Below are positions 50,606-59,105 of a stretch of 64,000 bases of DNA, piece by piece; the first letter of the stretch is position 1; each line of letters begins with the position of its first letter. This stretch comes from Solirubrobacteraceae bacterium (GTDB taxonomy: Bacteria; Actinomycetota; Thermoleophilia; Solirubrobacterales; Solirubrobacteraceae). A program made the translations under genes and the position numbers. Below the pieces are notes generated by a model, which was not told the origin of the DNA, searched no databases, and saw only the letters and a list, made by a program, of their open reading frames with translations. The stretch spans positions 1 through 64,000 of the forward strand of contig JADGPL010000017.1 in assembly GCA_017882455.1 (NCBI GenBank), read 5' to 3'.

Positions 50606-50638
50606 CTCCGGGACCGCTCTTCACAGGCGGCCCCGGAG
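50606..50638 (+). terminator. Hairpin terminator after the transglycosylase gene
   Basis: CTCCGGG (50606-50612) pairs with CCCGGAG (50632-50638). After one mismatch CCGC (50614-50617) pairs with GCGG (50627-50630), leaving a 9-base loop. Confidence 0.6.
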
Positions 50639-50668
50639 TCATCGCGTCGCTGCGCCGGGGTCTTACAG

Positions 50669-51304
50669 CTAGCCCGCGTTCGCGGGAGGTGCGCCGCCGG
50701 CGCCGGGCTGAGCGCGGAACGCGCCGCGCAGCACGGTGGCGCACCTCGTCTGCGCCGCCTTGAACGCCGCGCTGGCGGTGTTCAGGCCCTTGGTGTTGAA
50801 GACCGGGCCTTTCCCGGAGGTGTTGGGTGCAGGGACGTTCACGCCGTTTTCGCGCATGCAGGCCGCGAACTTGTCGAGCGCCTGCTTCACGAGGGGGCTG
50901 TTGAAGCGTCCTGCGCCTCCGGCGCCGAATCCGGCGCGACCGGGTGCCCCACCGCACCTCTTCACCGCTGCTTCGTACTGCGCGCGCGTCACGCCCTTTG
51001 GCAGTTGAGCCGGACCACCTCCGCCGCCGGCTCCGCCCAGAAGGCCGCCCGCGCCGGGGCCGCGTTGCTGCCCGGAGGGCCGTTTGGGAAGGGTGATTCC
51101 GTTCTTCTGCAGGCATTCCCTGAACGCCGCGAAGCGAGACGCGCCGGGACGGGAGCCGCCGGCGGTTGAAGACGTGGCGCTGGCGTTGGTGCTCGACGAC
51201 GACTTGGCCGAGGAGCCTCCGCATGCCGCCAGCACGAAAGCTGTGAGCACCAGGGCCGCTACAGCTATCGCCGGCTTGCTTGCACTGCTGTGGATCTGAG
51301 GCAT
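50669..51304 (-). CDS. Cysteine-motif lipoprotein 1 (downstream of MacAB-type genes)
   Basis: 211 residues. AAGGAG sits five bases before the ATG. Lipobox VLAAC (lipid Cys at about 28), Ser/Thr-rich linker, then two copies of a motif, C-x4-G-I/V-x-x-P ... F/Y-x-A-A-x(3-4)-C: ECLQKNGITLP ... YEAAVKRC, and ACMRENGVNVPAPNTSGKGP ... FKAAQTRC. The Cys pair in each copy probably forms a disulfide outside the cell. The paralogue at 55708-56442 has the same two motifs and closes the other end of the exporter cluster. Function unknown; a substrate-handling role for the exporter is inferred. Confidence 0.78.
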   Translation of the reverse strand: MPQIHSSASKPAIAVAALVLTAFVLAACGGSSAKSSSSTNASATSSTAGGSRPGASRFAAFRECLQKNGITLPKRPSGQQRGPGAGGLLGGAGGGGGPAQLPKGVTRAQYEAAVKRCGGAPGRAGFGAGGAGRFNSPLVKQALDKFAACMRENGVNVPAPNTSGKGPVFNTKGLNTASAAFKAAQTRCATVLRGAFRAQPGAGGAPPANAG

Positions 51305-51381
51305 TTAGCTCCTTTTTCGGTGATGTTGCTGGGGGATTGGGATCCCTCCCTGTGTCGGCACGTCTCGATCGTCCACGCCCG

Positions 51382-52062
51382 TCAGCCGCCTGGGCCGAAG
51401 AGCGCGGGGCCGCCGCTGCTGCTGCTGCTGCTGCTGCCACTGCTGGATCCGCCGCGTGAGCTGCCGAACAGCGAGCCCAGGGCGCTTTCGCCTGCCGCGC
51501 CGACGCGAATCGATTCGGCGCTGACGGTGCCGTCGGCTCCTGTTGCGCCCGTCACGACGATGGTTTCGCCGGGATGGATGCTGCTGACGCTCGCTTTGAC
51601 GGTCTTGGTCACAGTCGAGGCCGCAGAGGTCGTCACCTTGACGGTGTTTCCCTGGGTGTCCGTCACATACAGGGTGTTGCCGTGGATGAAGGCCACCTGT
51701 CCACTGGTCGGGGCAGCTGCGCTCGCGCCGGCTCCTGCGCCCGCGCCGGCTCCTGCGCCCGCGCCGGCTCCTGCGCCCGCGAAACCACCGCCGCCGGTGG
51801 CAGCGCCGGCGCCCGTGCCGTTGCCTCGCAGGGCGGCGAACCGCGAGGCGAGGCTCCCGCTGCTCGCGGCCGAGCTGGCGCCGCCGGAGGATGCCTGACC
51901 CTTCTCCACGAGCACGCCCGCGATGAACCCGCAGGCGATGGCGAGCACGGCGAAGAGCGTGACCGGGAGCGGCCTCAGCAGGCGCCGACGTGGGCGCCGC
52001 GGCAGCTCCTCGGCATCCTCGTGCCAGTCATCGTCTTCGAACGCGGGATCGTGGCTTGACAT
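51382..52062 (-). CDS. Single-TM protein with Gly-Ala repeat and DUF5666-like domain
   Basis: 226 residues from the ATG at 52062, chosen for GAGGAG six bases upstream; a TTG at 52104 is in frame. An acidic cytoplasmic tail, one TM (LPVTLFAVLAIACGFIAGVL), then a Gly-Ala run encoded by 18-bp DNA repeats, a small beta domain (IHGNTLYVTDTQGNTVKVTT and SIHPGETIVVTGATGADGTV), and a Ser/Gly tail. The beta domain recalls DUF5666-like OB-fold repeats. It lies 34 bases after the MacB-type permease on the same strand, so it is probably an accessory envelope protein of that exporter. Confidence 0.72.
   Translation of the reverse strand: MSSHDPAFEDDDWHEDAEELPRRPRRRLLRPLPVTLFAVLAIACGFIAGVLVEKGQASSGGASSAASSGSLASRFAALRGNGTGAGAATGGGGFAGAGAGAGAGAGAGAGAGASAAAPTSGQVAFIHGNTLYVTDTQGNTVKVTTSAASTVTKTVKASVSSIHPGETIVVTGATGADGTVSAESIRVGAAGESALGSLFGSSRGGSSSGSSSSSSSGGPALFGPGG
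51725..51778. repeat. 18-bp tandem repeat, three perfect copies
   Basis: The unit starts GCGCCGGCTCC and occurs at 51725, 51743 and 51761. On the coding (minus) strand each unit encodes Gly-Ala-Gly-Ala-Gly-Ala. Copy number is likely to vary between strains. Confidence 0.85.
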
Positions 52063-52096
52063 TGCGGGCTCCTCGTGGGGGAAGGTCGGGTCGTCG

Positions 52097-53317
52097 TCAC
52101 TCAAAGCGCAGTGCCTCGATCGGTCTCAGGGTGGCCGCGCGTGCAGCCGGGTAGGTGCCGAAGAACAGTCCTGAAGCCAGTGCTGCACCGAAGGCGAGGA
52201 AGATCGAGTACGTGGCGATTTCAGGGTGCACGCCGGCGATTTCGAATTGGCTGCCGATGATGCCCACGGCGACACCTGTGAGGCCCCCGATGAGAGAGAC
52301 GAGCAGGGCCTCGGTGAGAAACTGGGTGAGGACGTCGCTGCGTCTGGCTCCGATCGCCTTGCGGATGCCGATTTCGCGTGTGCGCTCGGTGACGCTCACG
52401 AGCATGATGTTCATCACGCCGATCCCGCCCACGAGCAGCGAGATCGCGGCGACCTCGCCGAGCAGGGTCGTGAAGACGCTGCTGGTCGAGCTCGAGGTTT
52501 CCAGGAGTGAGCCCTGGTTGAGGACGCTGAAGCCGGGTTCGGAGGTGTTCTTGATCCTGTGGCGTTCCTCGAGGATCTGGGTGACCTCCGATTCGGCGGC
52601 GTTGAGCGAGGATTCAGATGAAGCCTGGACAGTGATCGAGTCGACGGGACCGGCGCCGGTGAGCGAGGCCTGCACGGTCGTGATCGGAGCCATCACCACG
52701 TCGTCCTCGTTGGTGGCGCCGTTGGATCCCTTGGAGGCGAGGACGCCGACCACCTCGTAGTTGTTCCCGTTGACCTTCATGTTCTGTCCCACCGGGCTCA
52801 CCCCGGCGAACAGTTCCTGCAGGACGGTCTGCCCGATCACGGCCACGCGCTTGTGCTGGCTGACGTCTTCGGCTGTGAGCGAGCTGCCTTCCTGGAGCCT
52901 GTAGCTGTGGGCCGTGAGATATGAGGGGGTGGTGCCGACGAACGAAGAGGGTTCGTAGCTGGAGCTTCCAGCAACCAGTTTCACGGCGGCGGCGTTCACG
53001 ACCGGAGAGGCGCTCTTGACGTCGGGCGCCGAGCTGGGGCTCTGGAGCGCTTCGGCGTCCTGCTTGGTGAGGGAGATGCTCGTGGTCGCGCTCGCGCGGG
53101 CGCCCCCGCGAAATCCGCCGCTTCCCTGGATGACGAGCACGTTGGTGCCGAGGCTCTGGATGCGTGACTCCACCGCCTTGGAGGAACCGTTGCCGACCGC
53201 TATCAGGACGATCACGGAGGCGACCCCGATCGTCATCCCGAGGATCGTGAGACCGGAGCGCAGCTTGTTCGCAGTGATCCCGCTCCAGGCGATACGCAGT
53301 GTCTCGGGGCCGATCAT
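52097..53317 (-). CDS. MacB-type ABC permease
   Basis: 406 residues, ATG in an ATGA overlap with the ATPase gene. Four-TM MacB/FtsX topology: TM1 at about 20-45 (LTILGMTIGVASVIVLIAVG), the extracytoplasmic MacB_PCD domain at about 50-270, then three TM helices from about 285 with VGGIGVMNIMLVSVTERTRE, the hallmark loop, and the C-terminus RPIEALRFE. It functions as a homodimer with the ATPase and the HlyD-like adaptor. In actinobacteria such sets export peptides, antibiotics or envelope lipids; the substrate here is unknown. Confidence 0.93.
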   Translation of the reverse strand: MIGPETLRIAWSGITANKLRSGLTILGMTIGVASVIVLIAVGNGSSKAVESRIQSLGTNVLVIQGSGGFRGGARASATTSISLTKQDAEALQSPSSAPDVKSASPVVNAAAVKLVAGSSSYEPSSFVGTTPSYLTAHSYRLQEGSSLTAEDVSQHKRVAVIGQTVLQELFAGVSPVGQNMKVNGNNYEVVGVLASKGSNGATNEDDVVMAPITTVQASLTGAGPVDSITVQASSESSLNAAESEVTQILEERHRIKNTSEPGFSVLNQGSLLETSSSTSSVFTTLLGEVAAISLLVGGIGVMNIMLVSVTERTREIGIRKAIGARRSDVLTQFLTEALLVSLIGGLTGVAVGIIGSQFEIAGVHPEIATYSIFLAFGAALASGLFFGTYPAARAATLRPIEALRFE

Positions 53318-54204
53318 CGTCCGGCCTTCACGCTGGCGCTGCCGGCGTGAGCGGGGCGGTGCGCAGACTTCTGCGGGTGGGGAGCTGGTGGGCGCTCGTG
53401 AACGCCCACCAGGCGCCGATCCTCGAGCACCTCGCCGTCGCTGAGCCGGACGATCCGCTTGGTCTGGTCGGCCACATCCGGCTCGTGGGTGATCAGGACC
53501 ACGGTTCGGCCTTCTTCGTTCAGGCGCGAGAAGATCCGCAGGACATCCTCGGTGGCATGCGAGTCGAGGTTCCCGGTCGGCTCGTCGGCGAGGATCAGCG
53601 AAGGATTGGTCACGAGCGCCCGCGCGACGGCGGCCCGCTGCTGCTGTCCGCCGGAGAGCTCGGAGGGCTGATGGTGCATGCGCTTGGCCATCCCCACCGA
53701 CTGCAGCGCCCGTTCGGCGCGCTCTCTGCGCTCGGCGCCCCGCAGGCCGGCGTAGGCGAGCGGCAGCTCCACGTTGACGAGCGCGCTCGTGCGCGGGACG
53801 AGATTGAAGCTCTGAAAGACGAAGCCGATCTTGCGGTTGCGCAGGTCAGCGAGATCGTCTTCGTCCATATCGCTGACGTCCACCCCGTCGATCAGGTAGC
53901 GCCCGCCGGTAGGTATGTCGAGGCAGCCGAGGATGTTCATCAGCGTGCTCTTGCCGCTGCCCGAGCTGCCCATGATCGCCACGAAGTCGCCGGTCTCGAT
54001 GCGCAGCGAGACCTCGCGCAGTGCCCGCACGCGGATCTGTCCCAGGTGAAAGACCTTCGAGACCTCATGCACCTCGATCACCGGATGGCGCGGGCGCTGC
54101 GCATCGCCTGTACCTGCCCCGCCCGGGATCGCGCGCGCGATCAGCGGACGCGTACGGGGAACGCGTGCCGGCTGCGCTGATCGGAAGGGCAGGAGATGGC
54201 GCAT
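53314..54204 (-). CDS. MacB-type ABC ATPase
   Basis: 296 residues from the ATG in the ATGA overlap with the adaptor gene. An unusual basic 40-residue N-terminal extension precedes the standard domain. Walker A GSSGSGKST, FVFQSFNLVPRTSA Q-loop, signature LSGGQQQRAAVARAL, Walker [13 protein letters not shown] and H-loop LITHEPD. A basic C-terminal tail follows. It powers the four-TM permease downstream. Confidence 0.94.
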   Translation of the reverse strand: MRHLLPFRSAQPARVPRTRPLIARAIPGGAGTGDAQRPRHPVIEVHEVSKVFHLGQIRVRALREVSLRIETGDFVAIMGSSGSGKSTLMNILGCLDIPTGGRYLIDGVDVSDMDEDDLADLRNRKIGFVFQSFNLVPRTSALVNVELPLAYAGLRGAERRERAERALQSVGMAKRMHHQPSELSGGQQQRAAVARALVTNPSLILADEPTGNLDSHATEDVLRIFSRLNEEGRTVVLITHEPDVADQTKRIVRLSDGEVLEDRRLVGVHERPPAPHPQKSAHRPAHAGSASVKAGR

Positions 54205-55622
54205 CAACCGCCGCCGCCCCTGAAGAAGGCAGCGCCGCCGCCTCCTGCCAGGCCGCCCAGTCCGCCGGCGCCGGTCAGGCCGCCGCGCCCGCCCGTCGAG
54301 GTGCGCCCAGTGCTCGTGCTCGTCGTCGTGATCGACGGCAGCACGATCGTTTCGCCGGGCTTCAGGCCGCTGAGGATGATCGTGGAGCTGTTGCCGGCCA
54401 GGCCCATGACCACGCGCCTGCGCAGCTGCTTTCCGCCCTGCTCGACGGTCACGGTGTCGGCGGAGATAGCCGTCGTGGGAACGTTGACGCCTTGGGCCTG
54501 CTTGACGACGACTTCGGCGGTGGCGCTCATCCCGGGCTTCAGGCCCGCCTGCATCTGGTCGAGCTGGAAGGTCACGTCGTAGCTGACGACCCCGCTGTTG
54601 CTGGTCGAGAGGATGGCGACTTCGCTGACGTGGGCTGCCAGCTTGCTTCCTTCGAGCGCTTCGACGGTCACGGTTGCGATCTGGCCGACCTTCACGTTGC
54701 CGATTTCCGATTCGCTCAGCGGCGCCACCAGATGCATCGTGCTGAGGTCGCTGAGAACAGCGAAGGCCGAGCTCGAGGAGCTCGAGGAGCTCGAGGAGCT
54801 CGCGGCGCCCGTGGCTGAGCGCCCGGAGCCCGAGCCGCCCGTGGCTCCGGTCGCGCTCGATCCCGATCCGGTCGCGCTGCTGCTCGACGCCTTTGTGGTT
54901 CCGCTCCCCGAGACCACTTCTCCGACCTGGCCGGAGAGGGATACGATCGTTCCGTCCTCGGGCGCGTAGAGCCTGGTGCTCTGCACCGCCTGTTCGTCGC
55001 TTTGCACCGTCAGCTTGTCGCTCTTCACCGCTGCCCTCGCGGAGGCGAGATTGGCTTCGCGCGTGGCAGCGCTGACGGGCGTGGAGGAGCTGGAGCTCGT
55101 TTCGGACGTCTTCGTCGATGTGGTGGTCGTGCCCTTGCTCGGCGTCGCGGTCCTCGGTGTCGTCGTCGAGGCGGTCGAGGCCGCGGTGGGGCCGCCGGCG
55201 CTCGAGCTGCCGGAGCCGGAGCCCGAGCCCGAGGTGCCTTCGCCGTTGGTTTCTTCCTCCTTGGCGAGGTTGGCTTCGGCCGATTGCAGACTCGCCTTGG
55301 CCTGTTCCAGGGTGACCTCTGCGCTCTGGGGATCGAGCTCCGCGAGGAGTTGGCCCTGGACGACCTGCTGCCCCTGGGTTACGTAGATATGTGTGACGGT
55401 CCCGCTGGTCTTGAACCCGAGGTTGAGCTGGCTGGCGGGCTGGAGGTTGCCGCTCCCGGACACCGTTGACTGGACCACGCCCTCGGCCACGGTGGCGGTA
55501 CGTGTCACCCGGGTCTGGCTACCCGAAGCGGGTCCCACGACGAGCACCGCGACCACGATTGCGCCAACGCACAGGACTCCGAGTGCATAGACAGGCCAGG
55601 ACGCTCTCTTCTGTTCGACCAT
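54204..55622 (-). CDS. HlyD/MacA-type membrane fusion protein
   Basis: 472 residues from the ATG at 55622 (weak ribosome site). N-terminal TM (VYALGVLCVGAIVVAVLVVG), lipoyl/barrel-sandwich half (LNLGFKTSGTVTHIYVTQGQ), and a helical hairpin interrupted by a long Ser/Thr/Gly insert at about residues 115-190. Then the second lipoyl half (RLYAPEDGTIVSLSGQVGEV), another Ser-rich insert, a beta-barrel domain (LSESEIGNVKVGQIATVTVE) and a Gly-rich end. It links the MacB-type transporter to the cell exterior. The two low-complexity inserts are unusual for the family. Confidence 0.9.
   Translation of the reverse strand: MVEQKRASWPVYALGVLCVGAIVVAVLVVGPASGSQTRVTRTATVAEGVVQSTVSGSGNLQPASQLNLGFKTSGTVTHIYVTQGQQVVQGQLLAELDPQSAEVTLEQAKASLQSAEANLAKEEETNGEGTSGSGSGSGSSSAGGPTAASTASTTTPRTATPSKGTTTTSTKTSETSSSSSTPVSAATREANLASARAAVKSDKLTVQSDEQAVQSTRLYAPEDGTIVSLSGQVGEVVSGSGTTKASSSSATGSGSSATGATGGSGSGRSATGAASSSSSSSSSSSAFAVLSDLSTMHLVAPLSESEIGNVKVGQIATVTVEALEGSKLAAHVSEVAILSTSNSGVVSYDVTFQLDQMQAGLKPGMSATAEVVVKQAQGVNVPTTAISADTVTVEQGGKQLRRRVVMGLAGNSSTIILSGLKPGETIVLPSITTTSTSTGRTSTGGRGGLTGAGGLGGLAGGGGAAFFRGGGG
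54769..54802. repeat. 9-bp tandem repeat, nearly four copies
   Basis: The unit GAGCTCGAG repeats from 54769; on the coding (minus) strand it encodes the poly-Ser insert of the adaptor protein. A likely slippage site. Confidence 0.8.
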
Positions 55623-55707
55623 TTGGGTTGGGTCGATACTGCGCGCGGGGCCTAAGAGCAGCTGAAGAAAGGCTGCAAGGGGGGATAAAACCGTCCAGTG
55701 GTGGTCG

Positions 55708-56442
55708 CTACCCGGATGGGACGGCGCTCCCTGCCGTCCCGCCGATGGATCCCGCCACGAGTCCGGAGACACCGGGCAGATCGCCCTTGCACTTGGCCAG
55801 GGCCGCTTTGAATTGAGCGCTGCTCGTGTCGACCCCTTCGGTGTTCAGGACCGGGCCGCTGGCCGAGCTCTTCGGTTCGGGCAGGTTCACGCCGGCGCCG
55901 CGCATGCATCCCACGAACGCCGTGACCGACTTGGCGGCGGAGGTCGTGTTGTTGGCGGGAAGGTTGAGTTTCAGGCCTGGGATGCACTGCTTCAGGGCGG
56001 CCTCGAACCCAGCCTGAGAGGTGCCGCTGCTCTTGGGAATGGTCATGCCCTTGCCGCGCATGCACGTGCGCAGCGCGGTCACGGCTGCGTTGAGCTTGGC
56101 CAGCTTCTGCGGGTCGACCGCAGGGTTCTTCTTGGTGAGGGCAGGCACGCTCGGGGCCTTCGACGTCGGCGCCTTCGTGCCGCCGGAGGTCGCCGGGGAC
56201 GTCTTGGCGCTGGTGCTCGACGGCGGCTTCTTCGCAGCGGTGCTCGAGCTCGGCTGTGTCGTCGAGGACGTCGTGGCCGGCTGCGTCGTGGCGGTCGTTG
56301 CGCTCGCGACGGCCGCCGTTGAGCCCGTCGAGGATCCGCTGCTCGAGGAGCCTCCGCACGCTGCCAGCAGCAGTGAGACCAGCGAGACGATCACCATGAT
56401 CCCCGCCGCGCGTATGTTTCGTTGGCCGTAGATGTGAGGCAC
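55708..56442 (-). CDS. Cysteine-motif lipoprotein 2 (upstream of MacAB-type genes)
   Basis: 244 residues from the GTG at 56442, chosen for AAGGGAG just upstream. Lipobox LLLAAC (lipid Cys near residue 28), a long Ser/Thr/Pro/Lys linker, then two motif copies: TCMRGKGMTIPKSSGTSQ ... FEAALKQC and GCMRGAGVNLPEPKSSASGP ... FKAALAKC. The second copy is very close to the second copy in lipoprotein 1, including GPVLNTEGVDTSSAQFKAAL versus GPVFNTKGLNTASAAFKAAQ. Likely a duplicated substrate-binding or chaperone-like partner of the exporter (inference). Confidence 0.78.
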   Translation of the reverse strand: MPHIYGQRNIRAAGIMVIVSLVSLLLAACGGSSSSGSSTGSTAAVASATTATTQPATTSSTTQPSSSTAAKKPPSSTSAKTSPATSGGTKAPTSKAPSVPALTKKNPAVDPQKLAKLNAAVTALRTCMRGKGMTIPKSSGTSQAGFEAALKQCIPGLKLNLPANNTTSAAKSVTAFVGCMRGAGVNLPEPKSSASGPVLNTEGVDTSSAQFKAALAKCKGDLPGVSGLVAGSIGGTAGSAVPSG

Positions 56443-56662
56443 GAGGCTCCCTTTCGATGTTCCGACGTTCTCCACCCTGGCCGTGCTGCGCCGGCGCTTG
56501 GCAAGAGAGTCTCTCGCCAAGGGTGCTCCCTCTCGCTCCGAAGGCTGGGCCCTGGGCGTAAGGGTAGGCTAAGGGACGCAGGAACGCTGCCTAAATTCTT
56601 CCGAGCGCCAGGGCCCGATGCTCGGGCGCGCGGCGCTGCGACCGTCTGCGATGATCCGTCCG

Positions 56663-57622
56663 ATGGCCAAATCCGGCGGGATCGACCTAGGTGGCACCAA
56701 GATCCAGGCTGTGATCGTCGATGAAGACCACAGCGTGCTCGGCTCCTCCCGTCGGCAAACGCCAACCAGCGGCGGACCGGCGGCTGTGGCGCGCGAAATG
56801 GAGATCGCGCTGCGAGACGCGTCCAAGGCAGCGGAGATCGAGCCGGCGGAGCTGGCCGGGGTGGGCGTGGGCTCCCCCGGGGTGATCGAGGACGGCAACG
56901 TCAGAGGCGCCCGTAACCTGCCCGACTGGGAAGGGACGTTCCCGCTCGCTGCGACCCTCCAGGACGCGCTCGGCTGCGAGGTGCGGGTGGGCAACGATGT
57001 CCAGGTGGCCACTGACGCAGAGTTCAGCCTCGGCGCGGGACGCCTGTACAGCTCGCTGCTCGGAGTCTTCTGGGGGACCGGCGTGGGCGGGGGGCTGATC
57101 CTCGCTGGCGAGCCCTGGATCGGCCGCGGGGGCGCCGGCGAGATCGGACACGTCGTCGTGGAGCTCGACGGGGCGCGCTGCACCTGTGGTCGACGTGGCT
57201 GCATGGAGGCGTATGCGGGCCGCGCGGCCATGGAACTGCACGTGCGCAAGCTCCACGAGGAGAAGGGTCGCAAGACGGACCTGTTCAAGCTGATGCAGGA
57301 GGCCGACCGCACGCGGCTGACGAGCGGGATCTGGGCGCGCGCGCTCGAGCACGGGGACAAGCTCGCGGGCCAGGTGCTCGACCGGGCGGTCAGGGCGCTC
57401 GGCGCCGGGATCGCATCGGTCGTCAACGTGCTCGACGTCGAGGGCGTGGTCATCGGCGGCGGCCTGGGGATCAGGCTCGGCCACCCCTATGCCAAACGCA
57501 TCTCCGATGAGATGCTCCCGCACCTGTTCAACGACACGCAGCCACCGCATGTCCACGTCGCCGCGCTCGGGGACCTGGGCGGCGCGATCGGCGCCTCGTT
57601 GCTGATCCGACCCGAGGCGTAA
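56663..57622 (+). CDS. ROK-family sugar kinase (glucokinase-like)
   Basis: 319 residues from the ATG at 56663; in-frame ATGs at 56651 and 56618 are possible. ATP-binding motif GGIDLGGTKIQAVIVD, sugar-binding VGVGSPGVIEDG, the catalytic GND region VRVGNDVQVATDAEF, then GEIGHVVVELDG and the ROK zinc motif CTCGRRGCMEAYAG at about residues 172-185. It phosphorylates glucose or a related sugar. A repressor-type HTH is absent, so it is an enzyme, not a NagC/XylR regulator. Confidence 0.9.
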   Translation: MAKSGGIDLGGTKIQAVIVDEDHSVLGSSRRQTPTSGGPAAVAREMEIALRDASKAAEIEPAELAGVGVGSPGVIEDGNVRGARNLPDWEGTFPLAATLQDALGCEVRVGNDVQVATDAEFSLGAGRLYSSLLGVFWGTGVGGGLILAGEPWIGRGGAGEIGHVVVELDGARCTCGRRGCMEAYAGRAAMELHVRKLHEEKGRKTDLFKLMQEADRTRLTSGIWARALEHGDKLAGQVLDRAVRALGAGIASVVNVLDVEGVVIGGGLGIRLGHPYAKRISDEMLPHLFNDTQPPHVHVAALGDLGGAIGASLLIRPEA

Positions 57623-57635
57623 CGTTAGGAGTGCT

Positions 57636-58895
57636 GTGGCCCAGGCGATAGTTCATTTGTCGTCGATCCTTCGTAGCCCGCTCCTCGACCGGGCCGGCGA
57701 GCGGCTCGGCCGGGTGGAGGATCTGATCGTGCGGCTCGCCGACGGCGGCTATCCGCCGGTCACGGGCCTGAAGGCAAGGATCGGCGGCCGTGACCTGTTC
57801 GTGCCCGTGGGGCGGGTTGCTCAGCTCAAGCCCGGCGCCGTGCGCTTGGCGGGCGAGACGCTCAGTCTCGGGCGCTTCGAGCGGCGTGTCGGTGAGGTGC
57901 TGCTCGGCCAGGACGTGATCGGACGAAAGCTCGTCAACGTCGAGGCCGAGCCGCCGCGCCTGGTCACAGCCCACGAGATCGAGCTCGCCTGCATCGACGA
58001 TTGGTGGCGTGTGGTCGGCGTGGACCCGAGCGTCTCTGCACAGTTGCGGCGCGTGCTGCCACGGCGCCTGCGCACCCTCGTGGGAGATCGGCCCTTCCTG
58101 GACTGGGCCGACATGGAGCCATTCGTCGGTCACGTTCCCAGCGCGCGGCTGCGCTTTTCCCACCGCAAGCTCGCCAACCTGCATCCGGCCGAGATCGCCG
58201 ACCTCGTGGAGGCGGCCTCGCACGAGGAGGGCGAGGAGATCATCGAAGCGGTGGGACACGATCGCGAGCTGGAGGCCGATGTCTTCGAGGAGCTCGATGA
58301 GCACCACCAGCTCGAGTTCATCCGCGAGCGCTCCGACGCGGAGGTCGCGGCCGTCATCGCCCGGATGGCGAGCGATGACGCCGCGGATCTGATCGTCGAG
58401 ATCGAGCAGGAGCGGCGTGGACGCATCCTCGCGCGCCTGCCGGCCGCCCAGCGTCGACGGATCGAAGCGCTGTTGGGCTACAACCCCTCGACCGCCGGGG
58501 GACTGATGAGCCCCGAGTTCATCAGCCTCCGCGAGGGAGACTCGGCTGGAGCGGCAATCGAGAAGGTCCGCTCGAGCTCTGTCGCGCCGTCCTCGGCGAT
58601 GATCGTGTACATGTGCTCGAAGGATGGCTGCCTGCAGGGCTCGAGCAGCTTGGTCACGCTGCTGCGCGCCGGCGCCGATACTCGGCTCGAGGAGATCGTC
58701 GAGCGCGAGCCGATATCGGTGAAGACCGACGCCGACCTGCCGGAGGTGGCGCGCACGATGACCGATTACAACCTGCTGATGCTTCCGGTTCTCGACCACG
58801 ACGAGCGGATGGTGGGTGTGGTCACCGTCGATGACGTGCTCGAGCTCACGTTGCCCGCCGGCTGGCGGCGGCGTTTTGGGGTCGTGCGCGACTGA
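57636..58895 (+). CDS. PRC-barrel / MgtE-N / CBS-domain protein (soluble)
   Basis: 419 residues, GTG start with TTAGGAG upstream. Residues about 10-120 have a PRC-barrel-like beta domain (DLIVRLADGGYPPVTGLKAR; FVPVGRVAQLKPGAVRL). About 180-285 carry the helical MgtE N-domain (LANLHPAEIADLVEAASHEE, ERRGRILARLPAAQRRRIEA). About 290-415 hold two CBS repeats ending VGVVTVDDVLELTLPAGWRR. The MgtE TM channel is missing, so this is the magnesium-sensing half alone. Directly upstream of an NRAMP-like transporter, which it probably gates or regulates. Confidence 0.82.
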   Translation: MAQAIVHLSSILRSPLLDRAGERLGRVEDLIVRLADGGYPPVTGLKARIGGRDLFVPVGRVAQLKPGAVRLAGETLSLGRFERRVGEVLLGQDVIGRKLVNVEAEPPRLVTAHEIELACIDDWWRVVGVDPSVSAQLRRVLPRRLRTLVGDRPFLDWADMEPFVGHVPSARLRFSHRKLANLHPAEIADLVEAASHEEGEEIIEAVGHDRELEADVFEELDEHHQLEFIRERSDAEVAAVIARMASDDAADLIVEIEQERRGRILARLPAAQRRRIEALLGYNPSTAGGLMSPEFISLREGDSAGAAIEKVRSSSVAPSSAMIVYMCSKDGCLQGSSSLVTLLRAGADTRLEEIVEREPISVKTDADLPEVARTMTDYNLLMLPVLDHDERMVGVVTVDDVLELTLPAGWRRRFGVVRD

Positions 58896-58900
58896 CGGTT

Positions 58901-59023
58901 GCTAGGCTGGGCGGTCGATGGGCCCCCGGACGGCGCGCAGGAAGGAGGTCGGCATGGACCGAGAACAGCCACGAAGTACCCAGCCGGCCGTACGACCGTC
59001 GGGCCCATCCCTCCTGGCTTAGC
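58901..59023 (+). ncRNA. Structured leader of the NRAMP-like gene, M-box-like candidate riboswitch
   Basis: Two nested stems enclose the region: GCTAGGC (58901-58907) with GCTTAGC (59017-59023), and the perfect 9-bp GATGGGCCC (58917-58925) with GGGCCCATC (59001-59009). GACGG/CCGTC continue the second stem inward. The 5' end resembles the G-x-TAGG-x3-GGC...ATGG start of M-box Mg2+ riboswitches, but I could not match the rest of the core. The genes on both sides concern divalent metals. Confidence 0.45.
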
Positions 59024-59105
59024 CATCTTCTGAGGGAGCTTCGTCCGCGGCGCGCGCGCCCAGATCTGACGTGGAATCCCTAGAGCAGGAACGGAGGTGA
59101 ATGAG

